Below are positions 1 through 10,965 of a stretch of 64,000 bases of DNA, piece after piece (position 1 is the first letter of the stretch; the number at the start of each line of letters is the position of its first letter). Both the position numbers and the translations under genes were made by a program. The stretch comes from Perilla frutescens (taxonomy: Eukaryota > Streptophyta > Magnoliopsida > Lamiales > Lamiaceae), in contig BRKX01000007.1 in assembly GCA_026008535.1 (NCBI GenBank), forward strand, positions 53,805,001 to 53,869,000. Reading direction: 5' to 3'. The notes under the pieces are model-generated. The model was not told the DNA's origin. It saw only the letters and a list, made by a program, of their open reading frames with translations, and did no database searches.

Positions 1-339
1 CTTACTCGAGCCAATACGTCGTAGTACGGTGGTATTATACTAAGTGTATAATACATGTTAATATTTAATGTTAAAATTTGTCGAGTTATGTGATGATAAT
101 CGAGTGTGTTTATATTTAAATTAATATTTTACCATACCTTGAACACCCTAACGCTGAGTGGATCGGGGGTCTCGCTGCCCGGTCAGCGAGTCGGGGGTTC
201 AGGGGGCGAAGCGCCCCGATGGGGGCTAGGGGGCAAGGCCCTCTGCTTTTTCGGTATGTATTAAAAGTGCCTTGAAAATTTAAAGGAAAATGGAGTGGTT
301 TAAGTTCGGGAGTCGTTTAAAATAAGGGGGATGATTTTT

Positions 340-525
340 GGCATGTCGCACGCTCGCGGGGAGGTGCGCGCCCGCGGGGACGTGCGCGGTCGCGGGAGAC
401 TGCGCGCCCGCGGGGCTGGCGAGGGACGCGCGCCCGCGGGGGCTGTGAGCTCGCGAGGAGCGTGGGCCGAGAGAGGGGTTCCGCGGTCGCGGGGGCTGCG
501 CGGTCGCGCGGGTCCGGGGATTTTC
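340..525. repeat. GC-rich degenerate tandem array in LTR U3
   Basis: About 18-bp imperfect units of the type TGCGCGCCCGCGGGGAC / TGCGCGGTCGCGGGAGAC recur seven or more times, strongly CpG-rich in an otherwise AT-rich window. The array stops immediately upstream of the TATA box at 529, which places it as an upstream promoter element of the LTR. Reading frames across it (for example 331-534) are low-complexity by-products. Confidence 0.7.
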
Positions 526-528
526 TAC

Positions 529-537
529 CTATAAATT
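529..537 (+). promoter_or_regulatory. LTR TATA box
   Basis: CTATAAATT lies just after the CpG-rich array and before a pyrimidine-rich leader, the standard arrangement of a plant LTR promoter. Transcription start would be expected near 560. This is inference from position and motif only. Confidence 0.5.
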
Positions 538-2206
538 CAACACTTATTCATTTCCTCCTCATTTTCTTTCCATATGGGCGATTTTCCTTCCCCTTCTCTC
601 TACAAATCTTTCATCTTTTGAAGTGGATTCTTCCATCATCATCCATCAACAAAGGTAACCTCTACACCTCTCCTTCTTGGGGATTAAACACCCATTTCTT
701 GTTGTTTTGGAAACTAGGGTTTGTTATCCAAATTTGAGGATTTTGGATTTTTATTGATCTTCTTGCTTTGATATCTCAAACATATGGTTTATTTACCTCC
801 TTGAAGCTATATGTGAAGTTATATTGGATTCCTATGGTTCATTGTTGCTAGGGTTTGGACTTTTGCCCTTATTTCCCTTTGTTTTGTTGATAATCGTTTG
901 GAGATGTTGTGTGGGTTGTATGGGGTTGAGTTTCATGTATGTTAGAGCCCTAGGATAAAGGTGTTTGTATTTGAAATGTTGGGTCTAAAGGATTTAAAAT
1001 GAGTCATGAGCTTGTGGTTTAAATGTATGTCCGTGATGTGTTCGATCAAATGCTTCAAAGAGTTTTAGTGTGTATTTTGAGTCCAAAATCATAGTATGAG
1101 CTTGTATATACTTGGTTGTGTATGTGAAAATGTTTGAAGACTTTAAAGCAAAGTATAGTATGAGTTTAGTCTAAATTATGATTTAATTGAATAACTCGAC
1201 GTCTAAAATGAAAAGAGAATTGAAAGGTGCTAGGTGACGTGTTGGGGCTCGAGGAGGACAACTTGTGCACGGAAAAGGAGTATTCAAGGTTAAAAGGATT
1301 CAAAAGCGTCTTTTAAGGTGGGGTAACTCTAAACTGTGAACACGTGTAAGGTTATAGTTATTGTTGTACTATGATTGTATATGTATGAAGGGTCTTCGGA
1401 CCGGTGAATGAAAGAGATCCTTCAGGGTCGACAAAGAGACCCTTCGGGGTAGAGATCCTGGGGGGTAGGATGTCTGCGGGCATCCCTACAGGGATAAAGA
1501 TGTTCATTAACGGGGGCATCATGATGTTTAGACCCTACGGGGTTGAGACTAGTCTCCACAATGTAATGAAAAGTCCATATGTTATATTTTCACTTGTGCA
1601 ATTAGCTATAACTGTTTACAGTGTTCCCCACTGAGTATGTTGTTAAATACTCACCTCATTCATTCAATGAATTTCAGGTTGAGGAGTCGGAGCCCGAGTA
1701 GGAGCGTTGTGAACACAAGAGGACCCTACAAGCTTGTGTTTATCTTTTGCATGCTCTTCTTTTGATAACACTCATATTATTATTGTTATTATTACATTGA
1801 TCACTCTTTTACCTTATGATCGATGATTATTGGGGATGGGAATAGCCTGATCTTTTGTAGGCCATGATGTATATATAACTTGATATTATGTAGAACAACT
1901 TAAAGGCGGGTCGTTTGACCTTGGAGCCTTCTATGTGCGAATTATGTTGATGAACCCCTTTATTATGTTTGTTAATTTAGGGTGCTAGACGGGCGGGTTG
2001 CGTAAACCTATGAGCCCGATAGGTTAGGTGATTGCATGCTTAATAGGACAAAATTTATATTGAAAAATTATGATGCCTTACCTCATCATGCTATGTATAT
2101 TATCATATTTGACCTAAGTTTCCGCTCATATTAAAATAAACACAAAATATGTATGTAAATTGTATGTTAAGTGACGTGGCCAAACGGAGTAGTTTGGGGC
2201 GTTACA

Positions 2207-2518
2207 GTTCCTGTTAGAAAGAAGAACGAGTAAATTCGAGTTTGTGTCGACTCTAGGGACTTGAACGAAGTATGTCCTAAAGATGACTTTCCATTACCAA
2301 TTTCTAAACTAATGATTGATGCTACAACTGGACATGAAGCACTATCATCTGGTTACAATCAAATTCATATGTCCCCAAGAGATGAAGAAATGACATCCTT
2401 CCGTACCCCAAAGGGCATCTATTGTTACAAAGTGATACCATTTAGGTTAAAGAACGCTGGTGCCACATATCAAAGGGCCATGCAAAGAATCTTTGATGAC
2501 ATAATCCACAAGAACTGA
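2207..2518 (+). pseudogene. Tat-lineage Ty3/gypsy reverse transcriptase, N-terminal fragment
   Basis: The frame encodes the RT fingers/palm start: PVRKKN, then CVDSRDLNEVCPKDDFPLP, YNQIHMSP and the Tat-type NAGATYQRAMQ. The reading frame begins exactly where the LTR at 2206 ends. One stop breaks it near 2230, and it closes at 2516. The catalytic YxDD segment and thumb are missing: sequence jumps from IIHKN straight to the RNase H connection, so roughly 600 bp have been deleted. This RT cannot be functional. The lineage assignment rests on NAGATYQRAM and on the downstream RNase H and integrase style. Confidence 0.85.
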
Positions 2519-2520
2519 AG

Positions 2521-3161
2521 CATTATTTTCAAGCTCATACGATTCGCTTGATCTTAAAAGCAAACCTATTAAAGTATGTGATGACGCGGCCAGTTTTATC
2601 TGATCGGCTAGCACGTTAGTATCTTCAGCTTCAACAATTTAAAATCATCTATATTCCTCAAAAGGCTGTGAAAGAGCAAGTATTAGCTAATTTCTTTGTT
2701 GACCATCCCATCTCTACTGAATGAGAGCTGAATGATGACCTTCATGATGAAGACGTCCTTGCTATTGAAGTATTACCACCTTGGAAGATGTATTTTGATG
2801 GTGCATCTCATAGAGATGGAGCTGGTGCTGGAGTAGTATTCATAACATCTGAAGGAGAAGTGTTGTCATATTCCTTCACTTTAACTGAAAATTGCTCCAA
2901 CAATGTTGCCGAGTATCAAGCACTTATCCTTGGGTTAGAAATGGCAATGGATGCTAAGAGATTTCAGATAAAGGTGTATGGAGACTCCGAGCTAGTAATC
3001 AATCAACTACTTGGGACATATGAAGTCAAGAAGCCAGAGTTAATGCCTTACGTCAAGCATGCTCAAAGGATGATTCGATGGCTGAGAGATGTGGTACTTG
3101 AGCATGTTCCAAGAAAAGATAACAAACAAGCAAATGCACTTGCAAACTCGCTTCTACAATA
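2521..3161 (+). pseudogene. Tat-lineage RNase H (connection plus RNase H domain)
   Basis: The frame starts with the connection segment (IRLILKANPIKYVMTRPVLS), then the Tat-type linker ending FFVDHPI, then an RNase H fold: MYFDGASHRDGAGAGVVF (first Asp), NVAEYQAL (Glu), VYGDSELV (Asp). The usual fourth acidic residue in the NKxADxLA motif reads QANALA, so the Asp has become Asn. In-frame stops at 2617 (RLAR-stop-YLQ) and 2722 (STE-stop-ELN) sit where this family normally has Trp. RNase H removes the RNA strand during reverse transcription; this copy is dead. Confidence 0.85.
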
Positions 3162-3164
3162 GCC

Positions 3165-4005
3165 ATGGCTAACAATGAAGTTCATATACCAATCTAGAAA
3201 AGTTGGGTTGTACAATCTATGTTTAAAGAGGATGATGATAAGGGAGAAGCTAACAATTCCATTGAGGTATTTGAAATTGATACAGAAGACTGGCAACAAC
3301 CATTTGTCGATTATCTGAAATATAATAAGCTTCCAAGTGAGCAACGCTAAAAAATTGATATTCGGCGTTGTGCTACTCGCTTCATCTACTTCAAAGGAAC
3401 ACTTTACAGAAGTTTATTTGATGGAGTCTTCTTGAGATGCTTAGGCGATGAAGAAGCAGTACAAGCTATTAAGGAAGCACATTCTGGTGTTTGTGGAGCC
3501 TATGAATCTTGTCCAAAGCTACACTTTCGTATCAAAAGGATGGGCTACTACTGGCCAACAATGGTAAAAGACTGCATGGAATATGCAAAAAGGTGTCAAC
3601 CATGCCAATTTCATGCAAGTCTCATCCATCAACCACCAGAGCCATTGCATCCTACCGTTGCTTCATGGCCATTTGATGCTTGGGGTATAGATGTCGTAGG
3701 TCCGATGACTAAGTCTTCTGGAGGGCATTTATATATCTTAGTAGCAACTGACTACTTCTCTAAATGGGCTAAGGTCGTTCCCTTAAAAGAAGTGAAGAAA
3801 GAAAATGTTGTTGATTTCATTAAATGCAATATAATCTTTCACTATGGGATCCCTCGATACATCATCACTGATAATGGAAAACCGTTCAGCAACACCTTGA
3901 TAGATAAGTTGTGCGAGAAGTTCAGGTTCAAACAAAGAAAGTCATCCATGTACAATGAAGCCGCCAACGGACTCGCTGAAGCATTCAATAAGACCCTGTG
4001 CAATT
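3165..4005 (+). pseudogene. Tat-lineage integrase, first part (split by copia B)
   Basis: It contains the H2C2 zinc region (EAHSGVCG ... CMEYAKRCQPCQ) and the DDE core: first Asp in WGIDVVGPM, second in IITDNGKPF, Glu in NGLAEAFNKTL. From about 3432 the frame is open to the copia insertion; upstream it has stops near 3194 and at 3348. The last genuine codons are the Asn-Lys-Thr-Leu-Cys stretch at 3986-4000; the residues after it in that frame are copia LTR. The gene resumes at 10961. All three catalytic acids are present, so the main damage is the 6.95-kb insertion. Confidence 0.9.
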
Positions 4006-4889
4006 TGTTGGGGTTTTTTCGAATTGAACCACCGCAGGATCTAATTGGATGTTCATTAATCCTAATATCATGTAGACCATAATTTTATGTAGCACATATG
4101 TTTTAATAAACCGAGTTTAATTTACATGCATAACCGATTTTCAATTCTACTAAAAGCGGAAATATAGAATACCGAAAAATGACTTACAAATTAAATGATA
4201 GCTTGAGGACAAGATTAAAGGTCTAATCTTGCTATTTTATGAATGATAATAGGCGCTCCTTTATGCTATTCCACTCCTTGATCTTCTGTTGTATTCCCGG
4301 ACTGAATCTAGTTTCAGGGTGGGCTGAAATCTACTAGATCGGTATGGAATCTGTGGAGATTAAGAGAACACGAGAGCGCTGATATTTTATGATCAAAATT
4401 TCGTGCCTCCACCCTCTTATTTATAAGGGGATGGACGAAATTTAGTGTCCTAGTTGGACTAGAATTCTATCTCTATCTCTTATTCTATCTCTATTTTATG
4501 ATCAAACTCTGTGGATTCTTATTCTCTCATTTAAGGTCAGAATAGAGAATAGAATCCCAAGTAGATCCTCCTCAATACACTTGCCCGTATATTAGAATAA
4601 TCAGTTAGTCAAGACAAACTAACTATCAGATTATTCTACGGCGTACCGATAGCAGGTTCAGTGCCATCTAGACAGTGAACCTTTTAATACAATACAAGGA
4701 ACTGATGATATGATCTAACCATGTGTTTACCCACACCATATCATCTACAATGTAAGTATAGTGAACATGCATGTAAATATAAGAATTTAAATGCAAACAG
4801 TGACTGCAATTGTATTAATTCTATATCATCATAAAACCATCATCAATAATATATACAAAAGACAGGTCTTCTAATATACAACACCAACA
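4006..4889 (-). repeat. Copia B 3' LTR (884 bp, internally deleted)
   Basis: It aligns end to end with the right LTR, but about 540 bp corresponding to roughly 10020-10575 are missing near 4490, where a short TCTATTTTATGATCAAACTC join replaces them. The A/T-rich TATTTATAAGGGGATGG segment at about 4420 occurs in both LTRs. Confidence 0.88.
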
Positions 4890-4904
4890 ATCTCCAACTT
4901 ATAC
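4890..4904 (-). promoter_or_regulatory. Copia B polypurine tract
   Basis: On the minus strand the sequence just inside the 3' LTR reads TATAAGTTGGAGAT, the counterpart of AAAAGTGGGAGAT in copia K (56287-56299). This is the expected plus-strand primer of copia elements, one or more purines degraded. Confidence 0.65.
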
Positions 4905-4964
4905 TTGAAGCATGTCTTTCAAATATAAAACAAACTGGCAAACTCTCTAACTCTAACTAAAATC

Positions 4965-5475
4965 TCAAAAGGCATCCCCGGGTCTACATCTCACTCCTAT
5001 TTTCTCCACGTGACCGTAGAAGGTCTTAGCTGGAAGGCTCTTCATGAATGGATCAGCCAAATTGTCCTCCGATGCAATCTTGACCACTGCCACATCTCCT
5101 CTCTTAATGATTTTTCGTATAAGATGTTACTTTCTCTCTATGTGTTTACTTTCCTTATGGGCTCTGGGTTCCTTCGAATTTGCCACTGTACCTAAGTTAT
5201 CACAATATACCGTGATACTCTTAGGCAAATCAGGTACCACGCTCAAGTCCAACAAGAAGCTCTTAAGCCAGACGACCTCTTTTGCAGCCTCAGAGACAGC
5301 TACATATTCGGCCTTCATGGTGGAATCTGCAATGCATTTCTACTTTATGCTCCTCCATGCAATGGCTCCGCCTCCCAAGGTAAACACATAGCCTGAGGTA
5401 GATTTACTCTGATCTTTATCGGATTGAAAATCTGAGTCCGTATAACCCAAATGCACTAGACTATTAGAGCGGTAT
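4965..5475 (-). pseudogene. Copia B RNase H, C-terminal part
   Basis: Minus-strand codons read HLGYTDSDFQ (first Asp), KAEYVAVSEAAKEVVWL (Glu), ITVYCDNLGTVANS (Asp), ESKHIERK and EDNLADPFMKSL, ending at TGA 4965. This is the C-terminal half of a copia RNase H with all expected motifs. One stop lies before KCIADST, at a site where copia K has Gln. The upstream half is at 6539 onwards on the other side of the solo LTR, in the same frame. Confidence 0.9.
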
Positions 5476-5480
5476 ACCAG

Positions 5481-6533
5481 TGTTTAGTGCATATTTTTCC
5501 TATCTTATCTTAGTAGTTTAGTATCTTTTGTAGGTATTTTTCCATTGTTTTTGTATGATTTTCATGTTATTTCCTTCACTTTTGCTCTTTTGGTGAGTTG
5601 TGTAGATTTGCACAAGATCTCGAGAAAATGGAGGATAAATGACTGCAACATTTGAGTGATTCAAGACATTAGGAAGATAGAGAATCGGATAAGGAGCGCG
5701 TGGCAAGTTGAATCAGGTCAATCGGCCAAGAAATGAGCGAGAACGAGCCGAAACCCGAAATAGCACGGCGCCCCCGCGGCGCCCAAGCCCCCCCGCGGGG
5801 GTAGAGGATGTTTAGTGGCATTTTAAGCATGTTTAGTGGCTAATATCTCCATTAGGGGGTAGAGGATCAATGTGGTTTTGATCTATGCTTCTTCTTGTTG
5901 ATTGTTGTGGTTGGAATCGTGCTTTTTCATGTTTAGGTGATTGATCACTACTTGAACATTGATAGGATTTAGAGGAGTCTGGATTGTGAATCTAAATCCG
6001 GAAATTGGTTCTTTCGATGTTAGGTGGATGAAGTTCCTAAGCCTAATATGTTAATCTTGCTTGTACGATATAACTAAGAGATGTTTAACGGATAGACGGT
6101 GACAGGAATTGAAGTTAAACTAATCGAAATGGTCTATTGTATTGGTGAGAGTAGCATTATCCACTTGAATAAAGCATAGTGATAAAACCATTGAGAGAAT
6201 CTACACCCTAATGCCTTAATGAACTTATTTCCTCTAATCTTAATTTAATTTGTGTAATTGCATTTATTTGTCTTACTTTATTGTCTATTTTGAATTCCTA
6301 GCATAATCATCATCAAACCCCCTTGTTAGAATGTTTAGATTTTATTTTAGTTGTTTACTTAAAGCATGTGTAGTCTTTAGATAATTCTTTCATATAAAGT
6401 CTTCCTTGAGAGATCGACTTGGGTTAAGCTTATTGCTTCTACAATTGACCCCGTCCAATTGCGGGTGTGGTCCTAAGTAGTTGTCTCGTGAGCATAAACC
6501 GGAAAATATAAATAGTAAATTTGGTCCCAATCA
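5481..6533. mobile_element. Solo LTR C inside copia B RNase H
   Basis: The 1053-bp block begins TGTTTAGTGC and ends CCCAATCA, and is flanked by ACCAG (5476-5480) and ACCAT (6534-6538), a 5-bp TSD with one mismatch. Comparison with uninterrupted copia K (around 55695-55720) shows the RNase H codons resume directly after it. It has no coding content but has a GC-rich island at 5764-5806. TG...CA ends plus a 5-bp TSD indicate a solo LTR, probably Ty3/gypsy (Tat/Athila-like by texture). It is the youngest layer of a three-level nest here. Confidence 0.8.
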
Positions 6534-6538
6534 ACCAT

Positions 6539-8415
6539 CATATAATCTCGAGTCCTTTTTAGGTACTTGAGTATATTCTTAACTGCAGTCCAGTGACCTT
6601 GTCCAGGGTTAGACTGATATCTACTTACCATGCCGACTGCATAGCATATATCAGGTCTAGTGCATAGCATAGCATACATAAGGCTTCCCACAACCGAAGC
6701 ATATGGAACGCCCTTCATCTCATCTATCTCACTCTATATGTGGGGACATATCTCCTTGGATAGATGAATTCCATGCTTGAAAGGTATAAAACCTTTCTTG
6801 GAATCCTGCATGTTAAACCTAGCTAGCACCATGACGATATATGTTGTCTAGGATAAGCACAACATCCTTTTATGACGATCTCAAATTATCTTGATGCCAA
6901 GGATGTGTTTGGCTTCTCCTAGATCTTTCATATCGAACTGCTTGGACAACCACACCCTTATGTTAGATAATACTTTATTACTGTTTCTAATAAGTAAGAT
7001 ATCATCAACATATAGCACGAGGAAAGCCACCATGTTTCCGTCACTCTTCTTGTACACACAGCTCTCATCCGGATATTGCACGAATCCATATGACTTGATA
7101 ACCTCGTCAAACCAGATGTTCCAAGACCTTGACACCTGCTTAAGTCTACAAATGGATCTCTTAAGCTTGCACACTAAGTGCTCTTTGCATTTAACAATGA
7201 AACCCTCTGGTTGTTTCATGTGGATGTTTTCCTCAAGACTTCCATTCAGGAAAGCTGTCTTGACATCCATCTGCCAAATCTCATAATCCAAATGAGCGTC
7301 TATAGACAAGAGAATCCGGATTGACTTAAGCATGGCTACCGACGAAAAAGTTTCCTCATAATCGATCCCTTCTTTCTGAGTGTACCCTTTCGCCACCAAT
7401 CTTGCCTTGAAGGTTTCAACCTTCCCGTCAGCTCCTCTCTTGCATTTATAAACCCACTTACACCCAATGGGTTTTACCCCATCTTTTGGTTCTATAAGCT
7501 CCCAGACTTGATTGTGATCCATAGATCCAATCTCAGACTCCATTGCAATTTTCCAAGAATCTGCATCTTTATCTTGGATCGCTTCGTCGTAGGTCATGGG
7601 ATCCAATTCATTTAGTCCTTCTGGGAAATCTGAAGATTCACCCAAACCACTGAATCTGTCAGGTTGGCGTACAATCCTCCCACTGCGACGAGGCAGTTTC
7701 TGTACTTCTGTGACATGTTGTGCAGTAATTTGTGCTTCCTCTTCTTGTACTGTTGGTGTCGGATTCGAATTTTCCCCTCGAAGTTCCTCGAGTACTATCT
7801 CACTTCTTGGTTTGTGATTTATTACATAGTCTTCCTCTAAGAATCGAACATTGGTACTCACAATGATCTTCTGATCCTTAGGACTATAAAATAAACCACA
7901 TTTCATTCCTTTGGGATATCCAACAAACAGTCTAACATCCGTACGTGGTCCCAGCTTATCAGCTTCCTTATCCAGCACATGTGCTGGACTACCCCAAATC
8001 CTAAAATGTCCAAGACTGGGCTTTCGTCCAGTCCAAAGTTCTGTGGGCGTAGATGGGACTGATTTTGATGGAACCACATTGAGAATATAGGCTGCCATTT
8101 CCAAGGCATATCCCCAGAATGAAATAGGCAAATCTAAATAGCTCATCATCGACCTAACTATCTCTAACAATGTTCTGTTCCTTCTTTCCGCCACGCCGTT
8201 CTGCTGTGACGTTCCCAGCACAGTCAACTAGGATATAATCTCATTCTCTGCCAAGCAGTCCCTAAATTCATTCGAGAGGTACTCACCACCACGATCAGAC
8301 CGTAGTGATTTGATACTTTTACCTGTACATTTTTCCACTTCCGCTCTGAATTCTTTGAAAGTCTCAAAGGATTCTGACTTGCGGCGTAACAGGTATATGT
8401 ATCCATACATGACAT
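6539..8415 (-). pseudogene. Copia B pol: integrase C-part, reverse transcriptase, RNase H N-part
   Basis: One continuous minus-strand frame. In order: YIYLLRRKSESF and SLRSDRGGEYLS (integrase core Asp), QQNGVAERRNRTLLE (integrase Glu), WTGRKPS, VGYPKG, the spacer, then RT (DSWKIAMESEI, CKWVYKCK, WQMDVKTAFLNG, YVDDILL catalytic site), then the start of RNase H (CTRPDICYAVGMVSRY). Four stops break it: 8228 (before LTV), 6881, and two between 6740 and 6835. At these sites copia K keeps a sense codon, mostly Gln. The integrase N-terminus, protease and gag are absent; the join to repeats is near 8415. Confidence 0.9.
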
Positions 8416-9520
8416 GATTTTCGAAAATTACAATTAATAAATTTCGAAAAAGCATACTAGATATAATTTGAAAATTATAATAATTATCCACCAAATTAAA
8501 TCCAAGTAAATCTCGAAAATATCTTTAAGAATAAATCTAGAAATTTGTTAAAATTATCCACCAAATTTATTTCTTAATTTTCGGATAACATCCTAATTAA
8601 TTAATATTTGAAAATCTTGATATAGATCAAAAATCTATCCCAAATATTAGGATAAGCTAGGATCGAAAATTACAAAGATAAAATTTGGAAATTTGATCCA
8701 CTTCAAATTCCATCCAAATTTAAATCTTATCTTCAATCATATATAGATTAGAATTGAGTAATTTATGATATACACAAAAAATTATCTTTTCAATTCTTAT
8801 CTACAAGATTTTCGAAAATATCTAGAATAAAATCTGGAAATTTGATCCACTTCAAACTCTTTCCAAATTTAAATTATATTTTCAAATCTTTTTGGATTAG
8901 AATTAGATAACTATTGATATATATATAAAAAATTACCTTATCCAATTCAAATCTTTGTAGATTTCGAAAATCACAAGAAGATTAAATCTGAAAATTTGAT
9001 CCACTTCAAATTCTATCCAAATCTAATATTCTATTTTCAAATCTATCTAAATTAGAATTAGGTAACTTTAAGATATACATCAAAAATACTAAATCTAATT
9101 TTTATACACATAATTTTCGAACCACCACATTAAATAAATCTGAAAATTTGATTTCAAATCAAAAACCTCTCCAAATTAATTCAATGTGATCGAAAAATAC
9201 ATAGAACAAATTAGGGAAATCAAACATCAAATTTTCGAAAAATTTGATACTCAAATTTTTGAAACCTACACTTAATAAATCTGAAAATTTTGAGTTATCA
9301 AAATTACATTCCAAATCCTACTAGGTGTAGATCGAAAATTACAATTCATCCAAAACTAGAATTTTCAAAACACCATCAAAAATTCGTCCAAGTTTTGAAC
9401 ACAACCATTCGAAATAAATCAACATATAAATCTGAAAATTTAAGCAACATAAATATTTCATCAAATTTATACATATATTTCGAATTAATCCTAGGATTAA
9501 ATCTAGAATCGTGCCAAAAC
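8416..9520 (-). repeat. AT-rich tandem repeats in place of copia B gag
   Basis: About 1.1 kb without coding sequence. Units of about 150 bp carry GGAAATTTGATCCACTTC-type cores at 8687, 8836 and 8989, each preceded by TTTCGAAAAT and followed by a TCTAATTC-rich stretch; weaker copies extend to 9480. In an autonomous copia this space would hold the 5' UTR, gag and protease. I see no gag remnant in it. Confidence 0.75.
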
Positions 9521-9535
9521 CCGCTCTGATACAAG
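9521..9535 (-). promoter_or_regulatory. Copia B primer-binding site
   Basis: The minus strand reads TTGTATCAGAGCGG immediately inside the 5' LTR. This matches the 3' end of initiator-Met tRNA as used by plant copia elements (normally TGGTATCAGAGC), with one base missing or changed. Confidence 0.8.
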
Positions 9536-9536
9536 T

Positions 9537-10960
9537 TGTTGGGGTTTTTTTGAATTGAACCACCGCATGATCTAATTGGATGTTCATTAATCCTAATATC
9601 ATGTAGATCATAATTTTATGTAGCACATATATTTTAATAAACCGAGTTCAATTAACATGCATAACCGGTTTTCGATTCTACTAAAAGCGGAAACATAGAA
9701 TACCGAAAAATGACTTACAAATTAAACGACGGGTTGAGGACAAGATTAAAGGTCTAATATTGTTGTTGTATGAATGATAATAGGCACCCCTTAATGCTAT
9801 TCCACTCTTTGATCTTCTGTTGTATTCCCGGACTGAATCTAGTTTCAGGGTGGGCTGAAATCTACTAGACCAGTATGGAATCTGTGGAGATCAAGAGAAC
9901 ACGAGAGGGCTGATATTTTATGATCAAAATTTCGTGCCTCCACCCTCTTATTTATAAGGGGATGGATGAAATTTAGTGTCCCAGATGGACTAGAATTTTA
10001 TCTCTATCTCTTCTTCTATCTCCAATCCAATTCAGTCTCTTTTTGGGCTACAACAGGAATCTAGAAGAATATTAAATTGGCCCATTGATTTATTTAATAT
10101 CTAATATCCAATAAAATTAGGATATAATTAAATAAATTAAGTATTATTTTTATTCCACTAAAGAAATAATACTGACCTACCAATATATACATATTTCTGA
10201 ATATGCTTTCTCCTTTAGTCCAACCATTCCCCATGTTTAAGATATAATGCCCATTAATTAATTATGTAAGCTTATGACAACTATAATTAATTGATATCTT
10301 TTCCTTAAGTAGTACCACACAAGCTGTACTCATGCGCGGAATAAATTTCACCTACAGGGTTTCAGCATGAACTAACATTTTCTCAAGGGGACACCATCAA
10401 CCTGGCACACCAGGACACGGTGCCCCTATATATTGCACGACCCATCATAAGTGTAAATGTCATAACCCAAGATATCGAGATTATTGATCCTTAAAAGAGA
10501 ATCTCACCCTTTGATAAATCAAAGCTGCAAACTCTACACGTATATGTCCGCCAACATATAGGGGTTAAGAACCCGAACTTTGTGGATTCTTATTCTCTTA
10601 TTTAAGGTCAGAATAGAGAATAGAATCCTAAGTAGATCCTCCTCAATATACTTGCCCGTGTATTAGAATAATCATTTGGTCAAGTCAAACTAACTATCAG
10701 ATTATTCTATGGCGTACCGATAGCAGGTTCAGTGCCATCTAGATCGTGAGCCTTTTAATACATTACAAGGAACCGATGATATGATCTAACCATGTGTTTA
10801 CCCAAAGCATATCATCTACAATGTAAGTATAGTGAACATGCATGTAAATATAACAATTTAAATGCAAACAGTGACTGCAATTGTATTCATTCTATATCAT
10901 CATAAAACCATCATCAATAATGTATACAAAAGACAGGTCTTCTAATATACAAAACCAACA
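9537..10960 (-). repeat. Copia B 5' LTR (1424 bp)
   Basis: Full-length LTR with TG...CA ends. It contains the segment missing from the left LTR. It is homologous to the 3' LTR of copia K at 56300-58082; both include a segment reading TAACCATGTG or a close variant and the same AACCCCAACA terminus in minus orientation. Confidence 0.88.
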
Positions 10961-10965
10961 CAGTT

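Larger units (their letters stand above)
1..2206 (+). repeat. 3' portion of a Tekay-type Ty3/gypsy LTR (solo or 3' LTR)
   Basis: The block ends in GGGGCGTTACA at 2206, the usual terminus of plant chromovirus LTRs that begin TGTAACGCCCC. It contains a GC-rich array, a TATA box at 529, a T-rich 5' leader, and the CCCACTGAGT...ACTCAC hairpin at 1627-1654 followed by a TTTCAGGTTGAGGAG segment, all shared with the LTRs at 24253, 32799 and 39793. The next base starts in-frame Tat reverse transcriptase, so this LTR lies in or against that gene. Its 5' end is outside the window, so solo LTR and 3' LTR cannot be told apart. Confidence 0.75.
4006..10960 (-). mobile_element. Copia element B, complete with LTRs, inserted in Tat integrase
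   Basis: Homologous terminal blocks start TGTTGGGGTTTT at 4006 and 9537 and end CCAACA at 4889 and 10960. Flanking 5-mers CAATT (4001-4005) and CAGTT (10961-10965) are a TSD with one later substitution, and removing the element rejoins the integrase reading frame. The pol frame, PBS and PPT are on the minus strand, so the 5' LTR is the right-hand one. Gag, protease and the start of integrase are absent, replaced by AT-rich repeats. A solo LTR sits at 5481-6533. It belongs to the same family as copia K at 52320-58082. Confidence 0.92.

Noticed and set aside
331..737. Two overlapping plus-strand ORFs (Arg/Gly-rich) in the first LTR
   Set aside because: They translate a GC-rich tandem array and the LTR leader; the composition and position are those of a promoter region, and there is no domain.
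9521..9535. tRNA gene suggested by GGTATCAGAGC-type sequences (also at 27337, 47969, 51075, 59321)
   Set aside because: These are short primer-binding sites next to LTR ends; no cloverleaf or A/B boxes surround them.
8228..9626. Possible gag on the minus strand of copia B
   Set aside because: The frames there have no CCHC or gag core motif and consist of repeat-derived AT-rich sequence; only the integrase part below 8415 is real.
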